DNA from: a virus
Length of the DNA: 64,000 nt
Reading direction: 5' to 3' (one strand)
IMG/VR virus record: IMGVR_UViG_3300034105_003151
Location: 1 to 64,000 of that record
The translations under genes were made by a program, and so were the position numbers. Within the stretch, counting starts at the first letter, position 1; every line of letters starts with the position of its first letter. Below, piece by piece: positions 49,012 through 57,632 of the stretch. Under the pieces are notes generated by a model. It saw only the letters and a list, made by a program, of their open reading frames with translations. It made no database searches and was not told the DNA's origin.

Positions 49012-50077
49012 TCAAGATAAGCTAAATGTTGTTTGCGACAGCTTATGCAATAGAATTACCGATCTGTTATCTGTGCTAAATATCGATTCTGATGAATATA
49101 CCGATACTAACGATAGAATTTCTATGTGCTGTCCTATTCATGGTGGAGACAATCCATCTGCCTTGAATTTATATCATACTGGCGATTCTTATAGAGGAAA
49201 TTGGAAGTGTAGAACTCATCAGTGTGAAAAGATATTCTTGCCTTCAATTGTTGGTTTTATTAGGGGCGTTTTATCTAAGCAAAAACTAAACTGGCAAAAA
49301 AGAGGTGATGATACTGTGTCTTTCAAGGACACTATGTTATTCGCCATGAAGTTCTTATCTATTAAGGACATCAATTCTATAAAAGTAGAACATAATCCTA
49401 ATGCTAGTTTTGTTAAGAATACTAATATTCTAAGTACTAAAGCTAAAAAAACTAATCTTGTACCCAGAAGCAAAATAGTATCATCATTACAAATTCCTAG
49501 TAAATACTTTCTTAATAGAGGGTTTTCAAAAGATATTCTGACAAAATATGATGTGGGCGACTGTTTTACTTCTGGAAAAGAAATGGTTGGTAGAGCAGTA
49601 GCTCCGATATATGATATGGACTATAAAGGCATGATAGGGTGTACCGGACGCACGATAAATAATGAATATTCTCCAAAGTGGCGACATAGTAAAGGATTTG
49701 TTGCAGAAGATCACTTGTACAATGTCTGGTTTGCAAAAGAAAGTATTCTGGACACTGGTAATGTTATTTTAGTGGAAAGCCCCGGCAATGTTTGGACTTT
49801 AGAACAGGCTGGTATTCATAATAGTTTAGCTACATTTGGTAGTCATCTTACAGATCGTCAAAAGATGATGTTAGATATGACAGGGGCTATGAAGATAATT
49901 ACGATAATGGATGGTGATGAAGCGGGCGAACTTGGCAGAAAGCAGATTGACGAAAAATGCTCTAAAACCTATAATATTGAACATATCATAATGCCCGCCA
50001 AAATGGACGTTGCTGAACTTTACAAGACTGACAAAGACTTATTCAAATCTCTAATTCTAGACAGGATCAAAAAATGA
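48947..50077 (+). CDS. dnaG: DNA primase (DnaG-type)
   Basis: A 376-residue primase. The N-terminal zinc-binding block (MCCPIHGGDNPSALNLY with WKCRTHQCEK) is followed by TOPRIM residues: VILVESPGNVWTL with the catalytic Glu, and IMDGDEAGELG with the DxD acidic pair. The N-terminal zinc site and TOPRIM order fit phage DnaG/T7-like primases. It makes RNA primers and works with DnaB upstream; its frame overlaps dnaB by 65 bases. Confidence 0.88.
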   Translation: MVKTMDSKWTENNQGTKFRSIDQDKLNVVCDSLCNRITDLLSVLNIDSDEYTDTNDRISMCCPIHGGDNPSALNLYHTGDSYRGNWKCRTHQCEKIFLPSIVGFIRGVLSKQKLNWQKRGDDTVSFKDTMLFAMKFLSIKDINSIKVEHNPNASFVKNTNILSTKAKKTNLVPRSKIVSSLQIPSKYFLNRGFSKDILTKYDVGDCFTSGKEMVGRAVAPIYDMDYKGMIGCTGRTINNEYSPKWRHSKGFVAEDHLYNVWFAKESILDTGNVILVESPGNVWTLEQAGIHNSLATFGSHLTDRQKMMLDMTGAMKIITIMDGDEAGELGRKQIDEKCSKTYNIEHIIMPAKMDVAELYKTDKDLFKSLILDRIKK

Positions 50078-50850
50078 CAAAAATCATAGCATTCTCAGGT
50101 AAGAAAACAAGTGGTAAAAACACCAGTGCCAACTTCATGTACTCACTATTTCTGCTTCACTCTGGACTCTTTAAAGAAGTAGATATTGCAGATAATGGAT
50201 TTATTAGAGTTTTGAAGCAAAATGATCAGGAGGTTATTTTTGATCCACAACAGTATTATCTGGGTATTGGTGAAATTGATCTTGAAATAGCAGAAACAAT
50301 ATTCAAATTAACTCCAACTTTAACTATTTATAGTCTAGCAGACGCTTTGAAAAATGATGTCTGTATGAATATCTTGGGATTAACATATGAACAATGTTAT
50401 GATGAACAAGGTAAGAACCAAGAAACACATCTTAAATGGTCAGATATGCCGGGGATTGTAAAGTCTAAAAGAGGGCATATGACCGGCAGAGAGGTTATGG
50501 AGTATATAGGCACAGATGTATTTCGTGGTATAAGGAACAATGTTTGGAGTGACTGTACTATTAGAAGAATCGAAAGAGAATCTCCACAATTTGCTATTAT
50601 AACAGATGTGAGATTTCCAGACGAAGTAGATTCAATTTTTAAACATAATGAAGCTAATGAGGTGATTCGTCTAACTAGAAATCCAGTAGATTCAAAGTCA
50701 AAACCAGAGTGTGCATTAGATAAAGATAATTTTGACTGGAGTAATTTTAGTCACGTTATCGATAATGAAAACATGACAATTCAGGAACAAACAGACGCAT
50801 TACATCCTATTATTATGAATTTTATAGGTGCAACTAATGAACCCTCTTGA
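50074..50850 (+). CDS. Deoxynucleoside monophosphate kinase-like protein
   Basis: A 258-residue P-loop kinase. GKKTSGKNT (9-17) is the Walker A, SLADALKNDV and GREVMEYIGTDVFRGIR are characteristic of the T4 gp1-type dNMP kinase family, and ITDVRFPDEV is near the C-terminal half. It phosphorylates dNMPs to dNDPs, feeding NrdA/NrdB products into dNTPs. It overlaps dnaG by 4 bases. Confidence 0.85.
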   Translation: MTKIIAFSGKKTSGKNTSANFMYSLFLLHSGLFKEVDIADNGFIRVLKQNDQEVIFDPQQYYLGIGEIDLEIAETIFKLTPTLTIYSLADALKNDVCMNILGLTYEQCYDEQGKNQETHLKWSDMPGIVKSKRGHMTGREVMEYIGTDVFRGIRNNVWSDCTIRRIERESPQFAIITDVRFPDEVDSIFKHNEANEVIRLTRNPVDSKSKPECALDKDNFDWSNFSHVIDNENMTIQEQTDALHPIIMNFIGATNEPS

Positions 50851-50974
50851 GAATTTTATTGCCATATCACTCTACTTATGGGTTATGTTTCCGGTAGTAG
50901 GCTGGTCAATATTTTTATCTGTAATAGTTGCTATTTGTTATTTTTTCTACTACTTAGGTAAACATCATAAATGA
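50837..50974 (+). CDS. Small membrane protein, 45 aa
   Basis: An ATG inside the end of the kinase gene opens 45 codons ending TGA 50972-50974, where the next gene starts (ATGA). The product is largely hydrophobic (YLWVMFPVVGWSIFLSVIV), consistent with one long transmembrane helix. Confidence 0.48.
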   Translation: MNPLENFIAISLYLWVMFPVVGWSIFLSVIVAICYFFYYLGKHHK

Positions 50975-52014
50975 TAATTACATACTTTAGAAGTTCTTCC
51001 TATAACACCCATTCTAGCTGCGAACATCAGTACTTTATGGAGTATGTACTAGGGTGGCGAGGTAAAAGTGGGCTCAAAGCTGATAAAGGCACAATTGTTC
51101 ATAAAGTTTTAGAGATATTAGCCTTTATAAAATATAACAAGCAAAATAAAGAACAATATTTTACTGATGATATTGTTGGCACAATAGATATTAAAAAATA
51201 TGATCTAGATAAAATCATTAATATCGTATATGATTATTATAGTTTAGGCAATCCACATCATAAATGGACAGACAAGGATCGCCGTGACTGTAAAGACTGG
51301 ACTTACAAGACTATAGATTTCAACAATGGAATGTTCGATCCTAGAAATAGGGAAATAGTTTGTCCAGAACAAAAGTTTGATTTTGAGATCAAAAAACCCT
51401 GGGCTAAATATACTTTTGATACTCCCGAAGGTAAAATAACTGGACACTTAGCTCTCAAAGGGACCGTTGATCTTATAACTAAAGTTGATGATGGTTTTTA
51501 TGAGATTATAGATTGGAAAACGGGACGTAGAAAAAACTGGACAACTGGAGAGGAAAAAACCCAGGAAGTTCTTCAAAATGATCCACAGTTAAAAATCTAC
51601 CACTATGCTGTCCAACATTTGTATCCAGATGTTGAGAATATTATGGTTACCATTAACTATATCAATGATGGTGGTCCTTTTAGTATTTGTTTTGATAAGA
51701 ATGATTTATTAAAAACAGAATCTATGATAAGAGATAAATTTGAGAAGATTAAACACACAACAGTTCCCCGACTACATAAATCTTGGATGTGTAATAGGTT
51801 GTGTCATTTTGGAAAAAACACATTTGACACGGAAGGAATCGACGGTATAATTGAGTACCGCAGGGGACAAACAACACCGCTACACCAACCAATGACCATG
51901 TGTGAACAAATTAAGCATGATGTTGAGGTCAAAGGTATAGATGAAGTTGTTAAAGAATATACAAAGCCAAACTTTAGTGTGGGACATTATAAAGCCCCAG
52001 GAAGCATAGAATGA
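50971..52014 (+). CDS. PD-(D/E)XK nuclease of the RecB/Cas4 type
   Basis: A 347-residue nuclease. GTIVHKVLEIL gives the motif His, GTVDLITK the catalytic Asp, and YEIIDWKTGR the E-x-D-x-K active site, with a downstream Gln/Tyr helix (NDPQLKIYHYA). Cysteines near the end (SWMCNRLCHFG) resemble the Fe-S cluster region of Cas4/AddB-type nucleases. It probably processes DNA ends during recombination. Confidence 0.85.
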   Translation: MIITYFRSSSYNTHSSCEHQYFMEYVLGWRGKSGLKADKGTIVHKVLEILAFIKYNKQNKEQYFTDDIVGTIDIKKYDLDKIINIVYDYYSLGNPHHKWTDKDRRDCKDWTYKTIDFNNGMFDPRNREIVCPEQKFDFEIKKPWAKYTFDTPEGKITGHLALKGTVDLITKVDDGFYEIIDWKTGRRKNWTTGEEKTQEVLQNDPQLKIYHYAVQHLYPDVENIMVTINYINDGGPFSICFDKNDLLKTESMIRDKFEKIKHTTVPRLHKSWMCNRLCHFGKNTFDTEGIDGIIEYRRGQTTPLHQPMTMCEQIKHDVEVKGIDEVVKEYTKPNFSVGHYKAPGSIE

Positions 52015-52196
52015 CGAAAAAGGAATTAAAAAGAAAACTCAATGTCATAATAGATCAGTTAGATTCTGTTTCGACTGATCTAGCACGAACTAATTGTGAT
52101 GATAAATTTGCTAATGAAGAACGAATTAGAGACTGGTTCAATGGAATTTATGCGGCTACCACCGGATTAGTTAGAATAGTTAAGGATGAAATATGA
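52011..52196 (+). CDS. Small hypothetical protein
   Basis: A 61-residue helical acidic protein, translated by overlap from the nuclease (ATGA) and overlapping the next gene by ATGA. No family was recognised. Confidence 0.55.
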   Translation: MTKKELKRKLNVIIDQLDSVSTDLARTNCDDKFANEERIRDWFNGIYAATTGLVRIVKDEI

Positions 52197-52597
52197 GCAA
52201 GCCGTGGATTCATGCTAAAAATAGTGCCCGAAAATTTGGAGGGGTTCCCGAAGATTATATGGCTATTCATAATCTAATGGATAGTAGCAAAGGAGCTATT
52301 GCAGATAATAGACATAGAACATTGACTCATAATAGCTGGTTTATTAGTGCCGATGGACCACTTGAAAAGATTTTTGGTGCGGTTATAAAGAACTCTGATA
52401 ATAAAGAAGTTTCTGTTAGAGATATCGGAGAACAGCATATCCTTGAAGATTTCGGTATGAAATTTATTCCCACGGCCCAAGACTATCTTCAAGAGATGGA
52501 AATCAAGAACTGGATGAATAATGGTAAGGAGGGTGTTCCTTCTTCTTTTACAAAGATTGAGAAAACTAAAACTCGTAAGGTTATTAACTTAGACTAA
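52193..52597 (+). CDS. DUF6915-like protein
   Basis: A 134-residue protein with IHAKNSARKFGGVPEDY, IHNLMDSSKGAIAD, NRHRTLTHNSWF and IGEQHILEDFG, a conserved pattern I recall as DUF6915. These are widespread in phages and bacteria and have no known activity. The conserved His and Asp residues could bind metal. Confidence 0.72.
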   Translation: MSKPWIHAKNSARKFGGVPEDYMAIHNLMDSSKGAIADNRHRTLTHNSWFISADGPLEKIFGAVIKNSDNKEVSVRDIGEQHILEDFGMKFIPTAQDYLQEMEIKNWMNNGKEGVPSSFTKIEKTKTRKVINLD

Positions 52598-52607
52598 AGG
52601 AAATACT

Positions 52608-53048
52608 ATGAAAACTGAAACAAAACTAAAGTTAGAAGAACTCCACCTTGCTATTAGTGAGGCAAAGAAAAAGATGTTGAAAGAGTCAAACGCTATTTTC
52701 AATACTGTTGCAAAAGAACTTTTTGAAACACATGAGCAACTAGAAGAGTTTTCTTGGACACAATATACTCCATATTGGAGTGATGGAGAGACTTGTTATT
52801 TTAATGTTAATGATGCCATGATTAACGGAGAAGAGGGGATAAGTGATTGGGAGGTTAAAGACGCCAGAAAAAATAAAGAAAGTCAAGAGAAAATTGCGGT
52901 TTTAGAAAATCTTGTAGAGATTACTTCCGATGTTCAAGAACTACTCGACTCTATAGGGGAAGAATGTCTTGAGGAAATGTTTGGAGATCACGCACAAATT
53001 ACAGTAACAAAAGATTCTGTTGTTGTTGATAGTTTTGATCATGACTGA
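52608..53048 (+). CDS. Hypothetical acidic coiled-coil protein
   Basis: A 146-residue protein with helical ends and a central aromatic segment (WTQYTPYWSDGETCYFNV) that may form a small beta domain. AAAGGAAA precedes the ATG. No family was recognised. Confidence 0.58.
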   Translation: MKTETKLKLEELHLAISEAKKKMLKESNAIFNTVAKELFETHEQLEEFSWTQYTPYWSDGETCYFNVNDAMINGEEGISDWEVKDARKNKESQEKIAVLENLVEITSDVQELLDSIGEECLEEMFGDHAQITVTKDSVVVDSFDHD

Positions 53049-53089
53049 AAAGATTTTCATATGTTACTAGGACGTAAAAAGGAGAAAAA

Positions 53090-53149
53090 ATGACTAAGAG
53101 AGAGATTTTCAATCAAGAGAATATGCTACCGAAGAACATAAAATTATGA
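53090..53149 (+). CDS. Possible 19-aa leader peptide
   Basis: AGGAGAAAAA precedes an ATG that opens 19 codons and ends by overlapping the next start (TTATGAAG, stop TGA 53147-53149). It could couple translation of the downstream coiled-coil gene. There is no independent evidence that the peptide itself has a function. Confidence 0.3.
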   Translation: MTKREIFNQENMLPKNIKL

Positions 53150-53550
53150 AGAATCAATTCTTTAAATTTTTGGAAGACGCCACACAACTAGATGGAATAG
53201 AAGCCCTGAATCTTGCAAAACAGAGGGAAAAAGATTTCAAAGACTCTATTAGCAAAGTTTGTGAACAAGAAGGCTATAAGGTCTTACTATCTGAAATAAA
53301 AGCACAGAATAAAATTATTGACAAACTCAAAGCTCGCGTGGTCGAACTGGAAAAGCAGTTGAATACTCTTCTAGAGTCTCAATTGTGGGGGGTAAATTGC
53401 AAGCCGTCCGGGACCGACTGGTTAACGAAGGAGGATCGGGAAAAGCTTCTGCATCTCTCCTACAGTCTAGATTACGTTCAATATGCGACATCAGCAGACT
53501 TCATTCGATCCCTTCTCGCCCGTTTGACGCCTCCAGAGGTTAGAGAATAA
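53146..53550 (+). CDS. Coiled-coil hypothetical protein
   Basis: A 134-residue protein with a long central coiled coil (about 28-75, e.g. DKLKARVVELEKQLNTLL), then a soluble segment with LTKEDREKLLHLS. It overlaps the following membrane gene by one base. No function is known. Confidence 0.55.
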   Translation: MKNQFFKFLEDATQLDGIEALNLAKQREKDFKDSISKVCEQEGYKVLLSEIKAQNKIIDKLKARVVELEKQLNTLLESQLWGVNCKPSGTDWLTKEDREKLLHLSYSLDYVQYATSADFIRSLLARLTPPEVRE

Positions 53551-53735
53551 TGGACAAAGGAAACACCACAGGTAAAACAGTGGGTGATGCGATTGTTTTT
53601 GGGGTTTTGCTAATAGACGCTCTACAGAAAGCATTAATAACACTAATGATTATTAGTATCGTCTTATTTCCACTAGGAATATGGAAAGCTATCGAAATAA
53701 TTCTTTGGATTTGGGAGAGATATAATGGCAATTAA
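53550..53735 (+). CDS. Small membrane protein
   Basis: A 61-residue protein with a long hydrophobic stretch (about 12-54; LITLMIISIVLFPLGIWKAIEI), probably one or two membrane helices. It overlaps both neighbours and belongs to a string of small proteins before the polymerase. Confidence 0.55.
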   Translation: MDKGNTTGKTVGDAIVFGVLLIDALQKALITLMIISIVLFPLGIWKAIEIILWIWERYNGN

Positions 53736-54057
53736 AAAAGGCTGTGTTGCTAGATGTAAAGCGGGGATGTTAGGATTAGTAACTAGCGATTCGCCCCAAA
53801 TGACTCGTTATGGTAAAATGGCATGGATAGGAGTTCAGCTATCGCCAGACAAAGCTGGTGGTGAATGGTGTTCTCAAGATCCAGAACTTATTAGTGAGTC
53901 TGTAGAAGACCTTATTTTCTCTCGTCAAGCCACCACTTTCTTTACTAAGGAAAAGATTATAGTCGAGGATCTTTCTAACGAGGATAAGAAATCTATACTT
54001 TTGAATGGATGGATTATTGACAGTATGAAAGACAAGTTCTCAGGAGAAACAAAATGA
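53725..54057 (+). CDS. Small beta-barrel-like hypothetical protein
   Basis: A 110-residue protein. Its N-terminal KKGCVARCKAGMLGLVTSD and WIGVQLSPDKAGGEWCSQDP match a small SH3-like family found in phages. The C-terminal half is a helical extension. It overlaps the previous gene. Confidence 0.58.
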   Translation: MAIKKGCVARCKAGMLGLVTSDSPQMTRYGKMAWIGVQLSPDKAGGEWCSQDPELISESVEDLIFSRQATTFFTKEKIIVEDLSNEDKKSILLNGWIIDSMKDKFSGETK

Positions 54058-54260
54058 TAGGACAGGTTTTACAAATTATCGGAATTTTAGCTATAGGACT
54101 TGGATTAGCAGCTTCAATCCTTGGAGCGATATGGAGAATGGAGACTATAATTAGACTTGAAGAACAATCAAAACAAACTGATACAAACATAAAGTTATTG
54201 TCTCAAAGTCAAATAAATATAGAGGAAAGACTTATTAAGTTGGAGGGGAAACAATCATGA
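54054..54260 (+). CDS. Small membrane coiled-coil protein
   Basis: A 68-residue protein with one transmembrane helix (about 4-24, VLQIIGILAIGLGLAASILGA) and a coiled-coil tail. Translated by ATGA overlap. It resembles phage injection- or spanin-type small membrane proteins only in topology. Confidence 0.55.
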   Translation: MIGQVLQIIGILAIGLGLAASILGAIWRMETIIRLEEQSKQTDTNIKLLSQSQINIEERLIKLEGKQS

Positions 54261-54601
54261 TTCCAGAAGAGTGGGTAAAATCTCATAAGACAGAATTTGA
54301 ATTATTCGGCGTTCAATTAGAAGAGTGGAGTAGAGACGAATTACTAGCCGCTATTGGATGGTTAAATAATAATCTCGAATGGGAGAGAGAAAATCATGAC
54401 AAATGTATGAATCGTATACTACGGTTGGTCGAATTGAACGTGCAACTTCATCAACTTATCAAAGAGGGCAAGGATGAAGAGGATGAAGGAGAAAAGATTC
54501 GTGATGAATTAGACCAATATTGGTATAGTTTTTCAGAGATTGATCAAGAGTGGTTGAGGAAGTTTTCAGCTAGCCTATACAAACTATGGGAGAGTAAATG
54601 A
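54257..54601 (+). CDS. Hypothetical coiled-coil protein
   Basis: A 114-residue acidic helical protein with Glu/Arg repeats. It overlaps the previous gene by ATGA and precedes two short frames leading into the polymerase gene. No family was recognised. Confidence 0.52.
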   Translation: MIPEEWVKSHKTEFELFGVQLEEWSRDELLAAIGWLNNNLEWERENHDKCMNRILRLVELNVQLHQLIKEGKDEEDEGEKIRDELDQYWYSFSEIDQEWLRKFSASLYKLWESK

Positions 54602-54675
54602 ACGATCTATTAGAAGAAATTATTAATAAAGGACCATCTAATGGGATATCCAATGACCTATCCGAGAGTAATTAA
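54598..54675 (+). CDS. Possible 25-aa peptide
   Basis: An ATG that overlaps the previous stop (ATGA) opens 25 codons ending at TAA near 54675, overlapping the next gene. The size and overlap make its reality doubtful. Confidence 0.25.
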   Translation: MNDLLEEIINKGPSNGISNDLSESN

Positions 54676-54889
54676 CCGCAATCATTTAATTGGTGGATAT
54701 AGCGTTGAACCCAACACCTATCCTGCACAAAGATTAATAGCTGGTGATTTGCGACGATTTGAGCAAGACGCTAGAGATAATAGATACGGTCAACAGATTG
54801 CTGATGCCGCAGGAGTACCTCTTGAAGTAGCACAGCGAGTTTTAACAGCATTATTTACAGATTGTGGACATACACAGGAACCCAAATGA
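54641..54889 (+). CDS. Small hypothetical protein
   Basis: An 82-residue protein with NTYPAQRLIAGDLRRFE and a helical C-terminal half ending in CGHTQEPK. It overlaps the polymerase start by ATGA. A DNA polymerase accessory role is only suggested by position. Confidence 0.5.
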   Translation: MGYPMTYPRVINRNHLIGGYSVEPNTYPAQRLIAGDLRRFEQDARDNRYGQQIADAAGVPLEVAQRVLTALFTDCGHTQEPK

Positions 54890-56754
54890 AAAACTATATT
54901 CCCCTTCACGCACATAGTCATGACTCATTACTCGACGGGCTGAGTCGCCCCGAGCAAATAGCCGCCCGTTGTAAAAAAATAGCAGCATCGGCCTGTGCTT
55001 TAACGGATCATGGAACTATCTCTGGTACTGTAAAGTTTCATAATGTGATGAAAAAGGCTGGAATCAAACCTATCTTGGGTTGTGAACTATATATCAGTGA
55101 TCAAGATTGTAAGATCAAAACTCCCGAGAATAGAAAACTAAGCCATCTAGTGGTTTTAGCTAAGAATAAAAAAGGATGGAAGAATCTTATTAAGATAGTA
55201 TCAGAAAGTAATAAATTAGAAAATCTCTATTATAAACCAAGACTAGATCTCAAAACTCTAGGAGAATTAGTAGACGGTAATCTAATAGCTTTTGCTGGAC
55301 ACTTAGGATCAACATTGTCTAATAAGATTATGCAGTTAGATGATTCTGATTGGAAAAATCAAGGGCTGTCTCATGTGGGGCTATTAACTGATATTTTTGG
55401 AAAAGAAAACTTCTTCCTAGAAGCACAGTTAATGGATAAGCAGTATAATCCAGATCAAGTGATCGTGACAGAAAAAGTGCGTGAACTTGCTAAATTAACA
55501 GGATTGAAAGTCATATGCACACCAGACGCCCACTATGCTGAAAAGAGCGATAGTGTTGATCAGAGGATTTTGTTATGTAATAATCTTAAGACTACTATAG
55601 CTGATGTTAATAAGAAAATCATTGAGAATGAGAGTTTTGGAATGGACTGTTTTTTCCGTTCTGATAACTATCATATTCTAGATAGTTTTGAAATGTCGGC
55701 CCTACATACAGAAGAAGAGATTGAGAATACCAATCTGATCAATAGTATGATAGAGCTTTATGATGTTAATTCAAAGCCCCTATTGCCATCATTTCCTTGT
55801 CCACCAGAATTCGACCAAGATGAATATTTAAGACATCTTTGTAGAGCAGGATGGAAAACTAAAATAGATTCGATCATCCCTAAAGAAGATCACGAACAAT
55901 ATGTTGACAGAATAAAGATGGAGTTGGGTGTTCTCCAGGGAGCCGGATTGTCTAGTTACTTTTTAATCCTGCAAGACGTACTAAACTACGTTCGACAAAA
56001 CAATTGGCTTCCGGGGCCAGGAAGAGGAAGTGCTGCGGGCTGTCTGGTGTCGTATCTGGTTAGCATCACGGCTATTGATCCAATCAAGTATGATCTAATG
56101 TTTGAAAGATTTTATAACTCTGGTCGTAATACGGTTGATCATATATCTCTACCAGATATTGACGTAGACATTCCTATTAGACAAAGAGGGAATATTATCA
56201 ACTATATTAAGGATAAATATGGTCATGATAAAGTATCTCAAATGATTACTTTTAATAAGATGAAGGGACGAGGAGCAATTAAAGACGTTCTAAGAGTATA
56301 TGGAAACGTCTCTTTTGCCGAAATGAATGAGATTACTAAGTTTATTCCTGATGAATCTAAAATCTCTGACGAACTACAACAAATGAAAGAAGATGGTGGT
56401 GAGGCATCTATTATTCGATGGGCACTAGAGAATAATTCTAAGGAACTATCTCCATGGTGTCAATTAGAAGAGGATGGAACTCTATCGGGTCCACTATCTA
56501 AGAGATTTGAGCAGGCAATTAGATTAGAGGGTACTAAAACAAACCAGAGTAAACACGCTGCTGGTCTAGCAATTAGCTCAACCCCACTTGCTGAAATCTG
56601 CCCGATGATTTATGATAGTAAGACAGGAAATCCTATTGCGGGTATGGAAATGGCAGATTTAGAAAGTCTTGGTATAGTTAAGATGGATATTCTTGGCGTG
56701 GCAATGTTAGATAAAATGATGGCTATTAGAGATATGTTAAAAATAGGAGCATAA
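54886..56754 (+). CDS. dnaE: DNA polymerase III alpha subunit, N-terminal part (PHP and palm)
   Basis: The ATG at 54886 overlaps the previous stop and gives 622 residues. The PHP domain begins at residue 1 with LHAHSHDSLLDG (7-18) and ALTDHGTISG, retaining most metal-binding His/Asp residues. The palm has GPGRGSAAGCLVSY, PDIDVDIP (the two catalytic Asp) and VKMDILGVAMLD (third Asp). The chain stops soon after the palm, lacking fingers, OB and tail, which are encoded at 57629 as a separate gene. It copies phage DNA as the N-terminal half of the replicative polymerase. Confidence 0.92.
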   Translation: MKNYIPLHAHSHDSLLDGLSRPEQIAARCKKIAASACALTDHGTISGTVKFHNVMKKAGIKPILGCELYISDQDCKIKTPENRKLSHLVVLAKNKKGWKNLIKIVSESNKLENLYYKPRLDLKTLGELVDGNLIAFAGHLGSTLSNKIMQLDDSDWKNQGLSHVGLLTDIFGKENFFLEAQLMDKQYNPDQVIVTEKVRELAKLTGLKVICTPDAHYAEKSDSVDQRILLCNNLKTTIADVNKKIIENESFGMDCFFRSDNYHILDSFEMSALHTEEEIENTNLINSMIELYDVNSKPLLPSFPCPPEFDQDEYLRHLCRAGWKTKIDSIIPKEDHEQYVDRIKMELGVLQGAGLSSYFLILQDVLNYVRQNNWLPGPGRGSAAGCLVSYLVSITAIDPIKYDLMFERFYNSGRNTVDHISLPDIDVDIPIRQRGNIINYIKDKYGHDKVSQMITFNKMKGRGAIKDVLRVYGNVSFAEMNEITKFIPDESKISDELQQMKEDGGEASIIRWALENNSKELSPWCQLEEDGTLSGPLSKRFEQAIRLEGTKTNQSKHAAGLAISSTPLAEICPMIYDSKTGNPIAGMEMADLESLGIVKMDILGVAMLDKMMAIRDMLKIGA

Positions 56755-56757
56755 ATT

Positions 56758-56934
56758 ATGACTAAGCAATTTTCAGAATTAGCTGTTGGCGATAAGTTCA
56801 AATGGGTAGATGGTGAAGTCTATACAAAGATAGAGCAAGAGCCGATTAATTGCTGCACATATAATAGTGCTGTGAATGATCAGGGTGGTAAGATTCAAGT
56901 TGAACCAATTAAGGATGTAGAGGTATTGGAATGA
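56758..56934 (+). CDS. Small protein between the polymerase halves, 58 aa
   Basis: An ATG after ATAAATT opens 58 codons ending TGA 56932-56934 and overlaps the exonuclease ATG (ATGA). The sequence (FSELAVGDKFKWVDGEVYTKIE) resembles a small SH3-like phage family. It is wedged into the polymerase operon; its role is unknown. Confidence 0.55.
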   Translation: MTKQFSELAVGDKFKWVDGEVYTKIEQEPINCCTYNSAVNDQGGKIQVEPIKDVEVLE

Positions 56935-57632
56935 TATCTTATAATAAGATTGCTGTATTTGATTTTGAAACAGACGGAAGTAATCCCAAAGTATGTAGCC
57001 CCGTCCAACTAGCTTGTGTAATGATAGATCCTATTAAGAACGAGATTCTAGAAGGATCTGAGTTTAATATAGAGATGAAACCTGACAAACTAGAACAAGA
57101 TTCCTCTTACTCATATAAGAATGAGGCAGACGGTAATATTTTGGAGTGGCACTCTAAGGTTAGAGCTTGTTCAGAAGCGGATATTTTAGATAGATGGAAA
57201 AATGCAGCACCTCAAAAACAGGCTTGGCAGATGTTTATTCAATATCTAGACAAGTATCACTGTAGGGCAAGTAAGAAGACTAAGTTCTCATCTCCCATAG
57301 CGGCTGGATATAACATACAAAGATTTGACTTAAAGATCATAGAGCGATTAAGTTTGAAATATGATAATGCCTCTAAAGAGGGTGAAAGCGAAATATTTCA
57401 TCCAAGAGACAATCTAGATGTTATGTTTATGCTTTATCCTTGGTTTAGAAACTTAGATGATGTTAAAAGTCTATCTCTAGATAATGTTAGACAATATCTT
57501 GGCATACCAACCGAAGGGGGACACGATGCCTTGAAAGACGTTCGTGATACTGCTGATATATTAATTAGACTACTAAAACTACATAAGAGCTTATCTCAAA
57601 AAATTCTATTCAAGGATTCTTGCAAAAAATGA
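56931..57632 (+). CDS. dnaQ: DnaQ-like 3'-5' exonuclease
   Basis: A 233-residue DEDD-family exonuclease. FDFETDG (10-16) supplies the first Asp/Glu pair (ExoI), GYNIQRFDL the second Asp (ExoII), and HDALKDVRDTADIL the His-x4-Asp motif of the DEDDh class (ExoIII). It probably serves as the proofreading epsilon-like subunit for the split PolIII alpha, because it lies between the two polymerase genes and overlaps the second. Confidence 0.9.
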   Translation: MISYNKIAVFDFETDGSNPKVCSPVQLACVMIDPIKNEILEGSEFNIEMKPDKLEQDSSYSYKNEADGNILEWHSKVRACSEADILDRWKNAAPQKQAWQMFIQYLDKYHCRASKKTKFSSPIAAGYNIQRFDLKIIERLSLKYDNASKEGESEIFHPRDNLDVMFMLYPWFRNLDDVKSLSLDNVRQYLGIPTEGGHDALKDVRDTADILIRLLKLHKSLSQKILFKDSCKK

